Shown piece after piece: positions 29,900 to 40,370 of a DNA stretch of 64,000 nucleotides (position 1 is its first letter; every line of letters begins with the position of its first letter). Source of the DNA: Hemicordylus capensis. Its lineage: Eukaryota; Chordata; Lepidosauria; Squamata; Cordylidae. The notes under the pieces are model-generated. The model worked only from the letters and a program-made list of their open reading frames with translations. It was not told the DNA's origin and did not search any database. The stretch covers positions 11,062,501-11,126,500 of the forward strand of contig NC_069662.1 of assembly GCF_027244095.1 (NCBI RefSeq), read 5' to 3'. The translations under genes were made by a program, and so were the position numbers.

Positions 29900-30790
29900 T
29901 TAGCCCTCAACGCAGTACTTGTCTCCTCCAGGTTCCATTTGGGGAGGAGTCAGACATAATTATTCATGGTTGAGTTTAATTATCAAAAGCGGGGATGTGG
30001 GTCCAGGTCCCAGATCTTTTGAGTACCGAGCAACATCCCTGACTGAGAGGCAGACAAGTACTATCAACAGATTCCTCTCTGCTGTGGAAGTAACTGGACA
30101 ATATTGTCACCTCCATGGGTGGGGCTTAAGCATTACGTCAGATGTGTAGCAGTCTCCTTCAATGGCCCGGCACTCTGCAGTGAGCTGATGGCTTGATTTC
30201 TGGAGAACCACAGGATGGAGCCAGGATATCCATTTCTATTGAGAAAAACAAAGCTCTCAGGGAGGAGGGGCTTCATTTTGTTTACCTGACATGAACTCTC
30301 ATCTGCATGGAAGAGGTAGAGGTTGGTAGAGGAATGGACCAGTCTTGCAAGACGGAGGGTGGAGTTGATGGATTTTATGTACCTATCTGATGTCCGATGC
30401 TGAGAATCTGTGACTGACATACAGAGGTATGAGTCCTTTTATCTCCTGTTATGAGACTGAAACAGACACCAGCAGTGAAACCCTGCAGCATCTCAGCAGT
30501 GACTCTTACAATGATAAAGCAGAAAAGCTTCCCTGTCCCAGTCTGGCCTCAACATCATGGGCTTGATTTCATTGACACATATTGCATAACAAAAATGACA
30601 GGAGACTGTCAGTCTTAATCCTGTTTTTTGCAGGGACATCATATTCCAATCAGGCTTAAACTAAGATTCAGGCTGGAGAATTCTACCAATGGCTAGGAAC
30701 CATGAGAGCAAAATGGAGTCCCCATGTCCAGGGACAGTATACCACTGACTAGCAGGAGCTGGCAACAAACCACACGGGGTGGCCATCACC
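29900..30790. other. Unassigned intergenic DNA
   Basis: The minus strand is open from 30420 to 30133 (95 codons) but no domain or splice context supports a gene. Confidence 0.35.
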
Positions 30791-30796
30791 AGCATA

Positions 30797-31003
30797 TCCT
30801 GCCTGCAAGCTTCCCAGAGGCATCTAGATCAGGGGTTCTCAACGTTGGGCCCCCAGATGTTACTGGACTTCAACTCCCATAATCCCCAGCAAAAGGCCAC
30901 TGAGGCTGGGGATTATGGGAATTGAAGTCCAGTAACATCTGGGGGCCCAACTTTGAGAATCCCTGATCTAGATGCCTCTGGGAAGCTTGCAGACAGGATA
31001 CGC
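30797..31003. repeat. Near-perfect 200-bp palindrome with MITE core
   Basis: The arms pair almost completely from TATCCTGCCTGCAAGCTTCC at the left to its complement at the right. The core 30830-30965 begins CAGGGGTTCTCAACGTTGGG and ends with the complement of CAGGGATTCTCAAAG, the type of end found on hAT MITEs. It is bordered on both sides by ATCTAGAT, which is itself palindromic. The pairing continues about 30 bases beyond the core, so the flanks are also inverted copies. Confidence 0.75.
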
Positions 31004-31439
31004 TGGTGAATCCCTGATCTAGATGACCACTATTGGGAAAGAGAGTGGGGATGTAACAGTAGATGGACCCTTGGTCTGACCAAGCAAGGCAATTCTTGAC
31101 TTGGGGGGAAATGGGAGGCTCGTTGCTGTACAATTCTTAGGAGCCATGGAGGCTTTGTGAGTTTACTAGGTGTGGGGATGTGATTTGAGGATGAATGGAA
31201 GGAGTGCACACATCCAGCCATTAGATGAGTCACTCTGATTATTATCTTTTGACTTCACATATTCAAAAGTGACTTTGAACATAGATGCTGAGCCTGCAGA
31301 GGCTAAAAGCAAGTCTTTGGCAAGAGAGGCATTGGCTCCAAAGTAAAGGGAGAGGTTTCCAGGTCATCTTGAACTCCAATACCTCTCTTCTGAGCAAGTA
31401 ACCACCAGTGGTAGGGCCAAGGTCATAGCAGCAAGCAAA

Positions 31440-31565
31440 AAGACGAGGACATAGCTCAGTGGTAGAGCACAAAAACTGTGAGCAGAAAACCCCCAGGTTC
31501 TATCCCTGGCATCTCCAGGCAGGGCTGAGAAAAATCCTTGCCTGAAACCTTAGAGAGCAGATTCC
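31440..31565 (+). mobile_element. tRNA-Ala-headed SINE fragment
   Basis: CATAGCTCAGTGGTAGAGCA and GGTTCTATCCCTGGCATCTC follow tRNA-Ala boxes A and B. The body begins (CTTGCCTGAAACCTTAGAGAG) and is cut short. Confidence 0.75.
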
Positions 31566-31569
31566 AAAT

Positions 31570-31975
31570 GGATTGGCCCCCTTAAACAAAGGTTCATGCT
31601 GGAGAATTTGATCACCAGAACCTCCATATTCTGGAGCAGTCCATCATCATCATCATGTCCTATTTGTGAGCTACCCAGAAGCACCTCCTTGGCCACTGCC
31701 AGAGGGCCAGTTTTAAGCCTGCCACGTATGGTTGGGAAAATATCCTATTTGAAACAGAGCTGCTGCCAGTTAGCGTTGGCAGACATTGAGCTTGAAGGAC
31801 TGTGGGGAGCCATACCCTGCTTACCACTCTGAGACACTGCTAATGAGAAGGGGTCTGTTCCCTGAACGAGAAAGCTATTAAACCTTCTAACTCTGTGGAC
31901 CAGTTTTACTGAGAATGATGTTCTTATCTCTTCTTCCCTGTATCAAGCTTTTGCTGCCACCACCAAGTTCTTTTG
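31570..31975. other. Unassigned intergenic DNA
   Basis: No feature was recognised. Confidence 0.4.
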
Positions 31976-31979
31976 GCTT

Positions 31980-32465
31980 AGGGTCGTGTCCTGACAACCC
32001 CTTAGTCAGTGGCAGTAGGAAGCCGCCGCCGGCCTGGGTCCAGCCCACCGCCACGGCCCCCCTAGCCCCACATCCTGCACCAACATCTGATGTCAGATGC
32101 AGGGGGCATTGTTTAGCTTGCAGATGGGGCCACGCGGCCCCATTTGCGAGCCGACTGGCAAGCACCACATTCGCAGTGTAGCCGGGAGTGGCTCTCCCAG
32201 CCTTTTAAAGGCAAGGAGTACTGCTCTGGCTGCACTGTGAGCGCGGTGCTGGCCAGTTTTTTCCCCCCACAAATGGGGCCATGTGGGCTTCCCCCACAAC
32301 TCTCTCACTCACTCTCTACCCCCACAATTCTCTTGTTCACTCTCTCCCCTGCAAAAAAACTCTCTCTCTTGCTCTCCCCCACAACTCTCGCTCACTCTCC
32401 CCCCCCAATTTCTCGCTTATGCTGCCCCCCCAATTCTCTCTCTCACTCTCCCCCCCCCCACAACT

Positions 32466-32506
<41 letters not shown>

Positions 32507-32940
32507 AGCATCTGCGGCTCCGGCTGGCCCAGCCACCACCGCTGTCCCCCCCCACACACACACACATCGGCGTGCCTGGCTTTCTGGCCGCCACTCCCTC
32601 CCCAAGTGTCCCCTCAGCCACTTCTTCTCGGCCTGGCAGCAGCCACTTTCCCTCGGCCCACCTGCAGCCTCTTTCCCTCAGCCTGCTGACAGCCACTTCC
32701 TCCTCAGTCCCTGTCATGACCCAGCGGCTCCTGCAGGTGCTCTCCCTCTCCCAGATCGGCCAGGCGGCCAAGCGTCGATCCCAGGCTCTCTATGGCCGGC
32801 CAGCCGCCAAGTGGCATGTTATTCTCCCCCTGCCTCTCTGCAGCCGGACAACCGCCTTCTGTCGCGCATGCGCCCAATGTGCTTGCAAGAGCTCGGCAGC
32901 TCTTGCGAGATTTCCGCGACTCATCCCCATTCATCCACAC
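31980..32940. other. GC-rich, CpG-rich stretch with CT array
   Basis: CpG density and GC content rise sharply relative to both flanks. A pure CT array (about 32467-32508) and C-rich low-complexity sequence lie in the middle. Long frames exist on both strands but are compositional; no domain, splice pattern or codon bias supports a gene. It may be an unannotated MITE or a CpG island; the sequence alone does not decide. Confidence 0.35.
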
Positions 32941-32941
32941 A

Positions 32942-33175
32942 TGGCCAGCATGGTGTAGTGGTTAAAGTGCTGGACTAGGACCGGGGAGACCCGAGTTCCA
33001 ATCCCCATTCAGCCATGAGACTTGCTGGGTGACTCTGGGCCAGACACCTCTCTCTCAGCCTAACCTACTTCGCAGGGTTGTTGTGAGGAGAAACTTAAGC
33101 ATGTAGTACACCACTCTGGGCTCCTTGGAGGAAGAATGGGATATAAAATGTAATAAATAAATAAAATAAAATAGA
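32942..33175 (+). mobile_element. tRNA-derived SINE (GTGTAGTGGTTA type), full
   Basis: It begins GCCAGCATGGTGTAGTGG, with box B GAGTTCCAATCCCC, then GTGACTCTGGGCCAG and TCAGCCTAACCTACTTCGC. It ends in an AAATA-rich tail. The minus-strand copies at 7.2 and 45.1 kb are the same family. Confidence 0.85.
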
Positions 33176-33229
33176 GAAATAACTATATAGATAAGACAGA
33201 GAAAAGTGGGGAGGCATAGTTTAAAAGAG

Positions 33230-33440
33230 TGAAGATAACTTCATCAAACCTCCTCATTCCTCACTATTTTTAAACAACTCTGGGAAATGTACCTATTTTA
33301 TCAAGCTTTTCATTTATAATGTTTTAGAGTTTTATTTGTGGTTATTTTAATTGGTTGTATATGATTTAGGGTTTCAATTGTTGTGTTTTAATTTGTAAAC
33401 TGCCCAGAGATTTTCTATAAAATAAATTAATACATATTCT
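33230..33440 (+). repeat. L2-like LINE 3' tail
   Basis: TTTATTTGTGGTTATTTTAA and TTGTAAACTGCCCAGAGA followed by AATAAATTAATA fit the L2-type 3' end. Confidence 0.5.
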
Positions 33441-34395
33441 ACATCAAGTGACCACCCATTCCGAGGCCATTTTTGACTGTCATTCTGCCCTGTAAAACCC
33501 AGCAATGTGCCTTGTTGTTCAGTGTGATGACGAGAGTTTTCTTCCTTGGAAGATAGTATGTGGGTTTCTTTTTGTCCCTTGAGGTTTGATGGATTCTCGT
33601 ATCAGTCCTCAGCATCCACGGCCTTGTGGTCTAGCCTCTTCCCTTTTAAGCAATGCTGCTGCTGCTTTGTGTGAATGAAAGACTGAGACAAGAAGGGTTA
33701 GGGTGACAGCTATGTCCAAAGGCAAGAAGAGAGAGAACACATATACACAGAGAGAGATCTGGGTGTGGCTTCCTCCCCCAGCGAGTCTCAACTTGGAGGC
33801 TGAGCGGAGCAGCCGAGGGGTGTGGGGGGGGGCTGCAAACACCCCACCTGCCACTCCCTGCCACTCCATGACTCAACCTCATTCCAGATTCCAGTTTGGA
33901 CGTGCAAAGCAGTGGTGGCATTATCAACAGCCCAGGCACTCCAAAGGAGGGAGATCATTTGTTTCCCAAGGAAGGAAATGAAGGGACAGAGCTAGCAAGA
34001 CCAAGAGAAGCTTGCCCTGGGCTGCACCAAAACAGTTCTCCCATGTAAGTTATTTTGCCTTTGATGGGGATGAAGGGTCATGAGCTCAGCTGGAAGATCT
34101 GGTGGCCATAGAGCAGCCGTGTGAGACTAAAGGGTGATAGGAACAGCCCAGGTCTGGGGAAAGACTAGAAGCAAGGCTAAGGGCTGGGAGAAAAAAGGGG
34201 TATTGGCAGAATTAAATGGGAGGGCCCCCAGGAATCTCTGAAAATATAGGTATAAGTTCCTCGCTCGCTCTTTCGCTCTCTCACTCTCCTCAGTGCTTTT
34301 AACACGCAAATAATTCAATTTTTCATTTGTCTTCCTAACTGTCCCTGACTTGAAAAAAACATTTGCAATCACAATGTATTGTAATCTACATTTCA
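33441..34395. other. Unassigned intergenic DNA
   Basis: No feature was recognised. There is a G-run at 33824-33833 and a CTCGCTCTTTCGCTCTC stretch near 34262. Confidence 0.4.
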
Positions 34396-34398
34396 TAT

Positions 34399-34724
34399 TA
34401 GGATACGTGCAGAACGTTCCAAGCTGGGATCATTCTCACTTGAAATGGGCCATTGCGAGTGTTCCTTTCCGAAACTGAATACCCTTCAAATGAAGGGCTC
34501 ATTCCGTCGGAACAACCAGCACAACTGGTTGTTCCAGCAGAACGTTCTGGGCATTTGCGTTCCACAGGAATACCCCGAAGGTTCCGTCAGAACAACCAGT
34601 TGAACTGGCTGTTCCGACGGAATGAGCCCTCCATTTGAAGGGCATTGTGTTTCAGAATGGAACGCTTGCATTGACCTGTTTCTAGTTAGAACGTTCAGAG
34701 CTCGGAACATTTGGCACATCCCTA
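34399..34724. mobile_element. Short non-autonomous hAT (326 bp)
   Basis: The left end TAGGATACGTGCAGAACG and the right end, complement TAGGGATGTGCCAAATG, are flanked by TTTCATAT and TTTCATAG (7 of 8). The interior is a fold-back built from GGCTCATTCCGTCGGAACAA and its complement. Confidence 0.85.
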
Positions 34725-34849
34725 TTTCATAGACAGACAGAAAAGTTCTAGGGTTTGTTAGAAAGGGCTAGGGTTTTATTGAAAATAAAATCCTCACTAT
34801 CGTAACATTCTGATACAAATCTATAGGTGGGGCTACGTACATAGACGCA

Positions 34850-35050
34850 TAGAAGCATAGAAAGTTAGATTAGAAGGGATGTTGGAGGACTTCTAGTCCA
34901 ACCCCCAGCTCAGTGTAGGACACTCCAACAGCATCTTTGCTAGATGGCTGTCCAGGCTCTGCCTGAAACCATTCAGCAAAGGCGAGCTCACCACTGCATA
35001 AGGCAGACTGTTTCACTGCCAAACAGCTCTTACTTTTAGGAAATTCTTCC
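34850..35050 (-). repeat. Old repeat relic
   Basis: AGAAGGGATGTTGGAGGACT and TAGTCCAACCCCCAGCTC match phrases of LINE 3' regions common in amniotes. The family was not fixed. Confidence 0.35.
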
Positions 35051-35052
35051 TC

Positions 35053-35254
35053 ATAGGAGCATAGGAAGCTGTCTTTATAGTCAGTCAGACCATGGTTCCA
35101 TCTTGGTCAACATGGTCTAGTCTGACTAGAAGCAGCTCTCCAGGATTTCAGGCAGGCGTCTTTTGCAGCTATAGCTGAGGGAGTCAGGGATTGAACCTGG
35201 GACCTTGTGCATGCAAAGCAGATGCTCTACTACTGAGCTATGGCCTCATCCCCA
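35053..35254 (-). mobile_element. tRNA-Ala-headed SINE
   Basis: On the minus strand the head reads CATAGCTCAGTAGTAGAGCA, then TTTGCATGCACAAGGTCCC and GGTTCAATCCCTGAC. These match tRNA-Ala including a TGC anticodon region. The body GGCAGCTTCCTAT-complement ends at the left. Confidence 0.8.
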
Positions 35255-35505
35255 TCCTCATGTCTAGCCTAAATCTGCTTTCTTGCCAGTTCAACCCCTT
35301 AGTTCTAGTCCTGCCCTCAGGAGCAACAGGGTACAACTCCACTCCTCCTTCTATGTGATCTGAAATATCTGAAGATGGCTGTCCTATCACCCCTTGGGCG
35401 TCTCTTATCCAGGCTAAGCATACCCAGCTCCTTTAACTATTCCTCGGAGGACTTGGTTTTCCATACCCCTCATTGTTGTGGTTGCCCTGCCTCTGCACCT
35501 GCTCC

Positions 35506-35557
<52 letters not shown>

Positions 35558-35558
35558 A
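35506..35558. repeat. AGT microsatellite
   Basis: About 17 tandem AGT triplets are followed by TTTATTATGGTCCTCAGACC, a LINE-type 3' tail phrase. Confidence 0.95.
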
Positions 35559-35759
35559 GTTTATTATGGTCCTCAGACCAGCTTAACATGTAAAATAATA
35601 CATTTATAATTTACAAAATATTCAAGTCCTGCTCCAGTTTATCAACATCCTTCTTAAAATACAGGCCCTGGTAATCGACACAGGCTGACATCCTGATCAA
35701 ATTACTGAATAGTGCAGGAGTTCCTCTAAAGGGCTACCAAATTTAAATAGGACTTTCTT

Positions 35760-36420
35760 GAGTAAATTTAGTCAGGGTGCCAGCCAATATTGGAGAGTTT
35801 GAGAAGATGCAGAAAAGGGGCACGGTTTAAAGTGGTGATTCACTTATATTTCGAAGGGGGAGAGTACTGCAGGTGGGGACCCCAGATAGTTTGGGGGACA
35901 AGAGAGAGAGAAACTGGTAGAAAGAACCTGCAGGAAGACTGGGAACTTCTAGGAGTGGACCCCACTCTGGGAGGGTTTGGGGAAAAGGAGAGAGGAGAGT
36001 TTAGTGGGGACACCCTATGGATGTCCCTGGATGGCTGATGGATTCAGCTAGAGGCTGTTTCCTTTGGTTTCATCCTGGGCTCTGGTTCCCCGAGAGAGCC
36101 TTTTAGATCTAATAAAACCTTCTATTCTAGCCTGATGCAAGCATCTGCACTGGAACACATTCATAGGGAAGAGAAGGAGGAATTGGGGACAGGAAAGGAA
36201 AATTCCCAGGAGCAAGGGAGGAGAAGGGCTCTAGGTAAAACCTGTCTGACGTGCAAGAGGAGGAATCTAGGTTCTCTGGGAAGAAGCTGGGGTACAATGA
36301 TGAAAAAGCAGAGGGGCAACCATTTGGGGTTTTTTGGCTGGCTGTTTTATAGGGTTAAAAATATTCTGTATAGTAAAAGCTAGGTAAATCTGGGTTAATG
36401 GTTACCTGGGGAAGTTTCTA
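35760..36420 (+). other. Unassigned, purine-rich
   Basis: Two + strand frames of about 80 codons are rich in Gly, Glu and Arg because of GGA/GAA-rich DNA. A possible polyadenylation word AATAAAAC lies at 36111. A solo LTR is conceivable but no ends were found. Confidence 0.25.
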
Positions 36421-37590
36421 GCTGAGAGCAATGAGTTTCGAGGTTAGCTATTATTAAATGATGGGATTTCTTGAGGATAGAGGCTGAATGTTTACCTTAA
36501 GGATTTTGGCCTGTTGGTCTTTAAGGTGAGCCCTAGTTGCTTTGCTCTTAGGTCTTCAGGATAGCCAAAATTCCATAGGGTGAAGCTAGATCAAAATATT
36601 AACGATTAAAAACATCTTTTAAAAGAGGCTTTTAAATGTTTTATCTGCTGCTTATATCTGGTAGGGGTTTTAGTTTTTTAGTTCTCAGTTTTTAGCTTTT
36701 TCTTAATAACTTCTAATTTGAAACTTTAAAAACATATAATTTGAAATGTGGTGTTAACCTGGTCTTATAAACTTGTTAACCATTATTAAACTTTTACTTT
36801 ACAGTGTATCTGTTTTGTTAATTTTTAATTTTTATTGTTGATGTTATGAGCTGCCGTGAGCCGTAGTGCACTGAAGGGGTGGGATATAAATATTTTATAT
36901 AAAATATAATAAATAAAATAAATGTTCTTCTGTTCCTATGTCCAACTCACACCATCCTCTGCAACAATGGTTGATGGCCATTCTGGCTGGGGGAACTGTA
37001 GCCAGAGTTTCAGGACACAAATCTGGGAATGCTTTCACTAGAAAGCAGTTGCGAAGGAAGAGGATGAACCATGGGGGAATGGGTAGGAGGTGATGAAATG
37101 CAAGCGACCCTCTCTTATTCCTTCCCGCATAACTCTCCTACCTTGCCCATGAGATTTACTGGCAATTACCTAGCTAACATTTCCTTCTGTTGCTTCACCT
37201 ATGTCAACGTTTCAGAATGTAAGGTCTTTAGGGCAGGTTGCTGACTTCTTCATGTAAAACAGCTTGCATTCTGATCATGCAGTACTAGTGCATGATCAGA
37301 ATCTATTACTACTATTACTATTCTATTACTATTACTACTAGTGGTAATAGTAGTTCTACTACAACTACTAAGAAAAAGAAGAATGTACCATCATTGGACA
37401 TATTTATAAATAAACTTAGCATTTACAACAAGAAATAGGTCCCAGTCTCCAGGAGCTTGAACTAGAAAAATACAGACAGCTCAGGAGAAAATACACAAAA
37501 AGAAGAGTAAAGGGAGGCTGGGAAAACATTCCAACCATCTTCTTATTCCTTTTCTGTGTAACCTCTTGGAGAACCCTTGTACTGAAAGCA
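36421..37590. other. Unassigned intergenic DNA
   Basis: 36830-36920 carries an L2-like tail (GAAGGGGTGGGATATAAATA). 37300-37370 is an imperfect ACT/AGT triplet stretch. Nothing else was recognised. Confidence 0.4.
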
Positions 37591-37596
37591 GTATAT

Positions 37597-37635
<39 letters not shown>

Positions 37636-37690
37636 AAGTAGTAATAGTAGAAGAAGAAGAAGATGACGATGACGAAGAAGAAGATAGGGA
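37597..37690. repeat. AGT and GAA triplet array
   Basis: About 13 AGT units pass into GAA and GAC triplets. A matching GAAGAAGATGAATAAGAAG stretch occurs at 38266, on the far side of the element that follows. Confidence 0.9.
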
Positions 37691-37693
37691 TGA

Positions 37694-38262
37694 TAGGGAT
37701 GTCTGAACAGGTTCAATGTTGAACAGGTTCGACAGCAAGCCAGTTTGGTTTAATGGCTTGAAATCAAGCCAAACCCTGCCTCCGGCCAATTTGGTTAGCT
37801 ATCGGGCTGAACCACCAGCACCACCCCAGTTGTTCGAGGGTTGCTGTGATTTTTTTTAAATTTAAAACATTTTAAAATGAAATTTTACTGACTCACACCC
37901 AATCCAGGGGCTTAGTTTGGGCCATGAGGAGGTAGTCTCCAGAAGTACCTCCCCCCGGCCTCAATGTATGTCCAAATCACCCGGTTTGGGTGGTCTTTGG
38001 CCTGTTCCGGGCCTGCTCTCCATTGCGCCAGCCATTTTGGAGGCTGCTGTGTATGCTCAGTGGGTCTCTGCATGGCCAGGTCATGAGCCAGATTGTTAGA
38101 AGTTTAAAAATATATATTCAAAAAAAGAAAAAAGAAAAAAAAGAACTCCCTCGAATTGTACTCAAACTGAATCAGGCAATCAGGTCTTGTGCACACCCTT
38201 AGTAGGTACCCATAGTGCACACCCCTAGTAGGTTTGTTCACACCCCTAGTGCACACCCCTAG
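37694..38262. mobile_element. Probable hAT-like element with repeated 3' termini
   Basis: It starts TAGGGATGTCTGAACAGG. Its right side has several copies of the terminal word GTGCACACCCCTAGTA (38190-38262). It sits inside a triplet array. The target duplication is not clear, perhaps because of the repetitive site. Confidence 0.5.
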
Positions 38263-38358
38263 TAGAAGAAGATGAATAAGAAGAATTATTCGCATTAGCA
38301 GAGTTCATCCTATCTCATTCCAGTCATAGAAAAGAGATGGGACAGGGAACCATCTTAT

Positions 38359-38389
<31 letters not shown>

Positions 38390-38547
38390 TAACAATAACA
38401 AATTTTCCTATGTAAACCTCTTTGAGCACCTCTGTTGAAAAGCGAGCTATACTGTTGATATTCGTAGTAGCAGTAGCAGAGGGGAGAATAAAGGGGAGGT
38501 TGAGGCATCTCTCATCTCAAGATTCTCCTCTTCCTCCTTCCTGATAG

Positions 38548-39700
38548 GGAGTCCCTGGCCCCCCTGTCGAGTGTTGTGAATAATTGCACACGCACCTCAG
38601 GAAACAGCACCCTCCTGACCAACCCGACCTCCATTGTGACTGGGATCGTCCTTCTGCTCTTGGCCGCCCTCATTGGTCTTCCTGGTAACCTCTTTGTCAT
38701 CTGGAGCATCCTATGGAAAATGAAGCCAAGTCGCCGCTCAGTCACCTGCCTTCTGGTCTTAAATTTGGCAGTGGCAGATGCGGTGGTGCTGCTCCTCACT
38801 CCCTTCTTCATCACCTTCCTCATTTTCAAGGACTGGTACTTGGGTCTGCCTGTCTGCAAAGGGGTGTACTACCTGTGCTGCATCAACATGTTCACCAGCA
38901 TCTTCATCATCACCCTCATGAGCGTGGACCGGTGCCTAGCGGTCAGCCAGCCCTATTTCTCACAAGCCATTCGCAAGAAGCATTTGGTCATCAAGATCCT
39001 GACAGGGATTTGGTTGGCGGCCATTTTGCTTTCCATCCCAGCCTTGCTCTTCCGCCAGGTGGTCAAAGACTCGCAAGAGCATTCAATTTGTGAACCCTGC
39101 CATGTCAAGCCCAGCCTGGCCATCTTCCACTTCACCTTGGAAACGGTGGTGGCTTTTGTGATACCGTTCACTGTCATCGTTGGGTGTTATTCCACCATCT
39201 TGATCCGCCTCAGGGGGGTGCGGAGGAGGCAAGGGGCTCGGACTGAGAAGCTCATCGCTACCATTGTGATCAGCTTTGCCGTCCTCTGGGTGCCCTACCA
39301 CATTGTCAATATGCTCCAGGTGGCTTCAAATCTGGCATCAGGGGAGACAGCCGAGCGACTGAACTTTGCCTGGAAGATGGGCCGGGCAGGAGCCACAGCC
39401 CTGGCATTTCTGAGCAGTAGCATCAACCCTGTGCTCTATGTCTTTGCCGCTGGGAACCTCATCAAGACCTCTGGAGCCAACTTCATTGCCCAGTTCTTTG
39501 AAGGGGCATCTGATGGGCTTGGCAGGAGGTCTCAGTCCCACAGGAACTTGGCACGAGATTTGGTGGTGGTGGCTGGAGCTTCTGTGAACATGGGACAACA
39601 GCCACAAGAAGATTGCAATGGGGTTGATCAGGGCACAGAGGACAGGCAGGGTGATGGCATTATTCAGCAACCTTTCCACTCCACAAATGGTCATTCCTAA
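38548..39700 (+). CDS. LTB4R2: Leukotriene B4 receptor 2 (BLT2), class A GPCR
   Basis: BLT2 is a plasma-membrane G-protein-coupled receptor for leukotriene B4 and 12-HHT. Counting from codon 38576, about 374 residues hold seven hydrophobic helices. Visible landmarks are LIGLPGN in helix 1, ADAVVLLLTPFF in helix 2, the helix-3 cysteine (94) paired with 172 or 175, DRC at 118-120 in place of DRY, LWVPYH in helix 6 and NPVLY at 284-288. Phrases such as GNSTLL, LLLAALIGLPGN, ETVVAFVIPF, GCYSTILIRLRG and NPVLYVFAAG follow mammalian BLT2 more closely than BLT1 (as I recall those sequences). Sequons NCT and NST lie in the N-terminus. No in-frame ATG precedes helix 1: the frame is open back to a stop at 38501, and the codon at 38576 is GTG. 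A pyrimidine-rich acceptor ending GATAG at 38547 suggests that the start lies in an upstream exon. BLT1 was not found in the window. Confidence 0.88.
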
Positions 39701-40370
39701 ACTGAGTTACCATTAATGTTTCGGCACAAAAAAGACTTTACAAATGCACTGCAAAGGGGTCTACACTACAATGCTGAATTGCTTTCAGGGCTCGTTTGGG
39801 TCCTTTTTGCCAGACAGATTAACAGTGCACCAAACCCAGTTCAAAACTCTGATTTTGTGGCCTGGCTACAGGATTCAAACCTGTGACTAGAAATAACAAA
39901 AGCGGGAAGAATGCCTTTGAGCATGTAGAAAGTATCTGTTTCCTCATTAAGTACATTACGTACAAACATTACAGGTAGAGAACCCTGGTACTTTAGATAC
40001 TGGGCAGGTTCATACAACCACTGGCTGAGCTGAAGTGGAGAAAATGTTGGGGGTATGTTGGGACATGATACTATGCGGTCCTGGCAGGTTTGATGTCTGA
40101 ACTCAGCCAAGTCTAGTTTCCGAGATTCCCCACCCAACATTCTTCTGACTTCTGTAACCAAGATCTGAAAATTAGACAGAGAATCTCAGGAGAATGTTGG
40201 ACAGAGAGTGCAGGAGCCTGACCTGCAGATGTCCCACCCAGATTGAACACTCTTATGTCCTGATGTATCCCTAACAGTACCCCTTCTTCCAGACTGGCTA
40301 ACCCTGGGTGGGTTCAGATGTCACAACATCACATCCTGACATATCCCAATATTTGTTGTTGTTATCCCCT
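39701..40370. other. LTB4R2 3' flank
   Basis: Probably includes the 3' UTR. No canonical AATAAA was found in the first 600 bases after the stop. 40005-40330 is unassigned. Confidence 0.4.

Noticed and set aside
31445-31515. A functional tRNA-Ala gene
   Set aside because: Boxes A and B are present, but the sequence continues into a SINE body and the stem bases are diverged.
32281-32978. Open frames of 225 and 231 codons on the + strand
   Set aside because: They arise from CT-rich low-complexity DNA; the peptides are Ser/Leu/Pro-rich with no domain, and both frames are open at once.
35790-36383. A solo LTR or a spliced gene
   Set aside because: A polyadenylation word and purine-rich frames are present, but no terminal repeats, duplications or splice sites were found.
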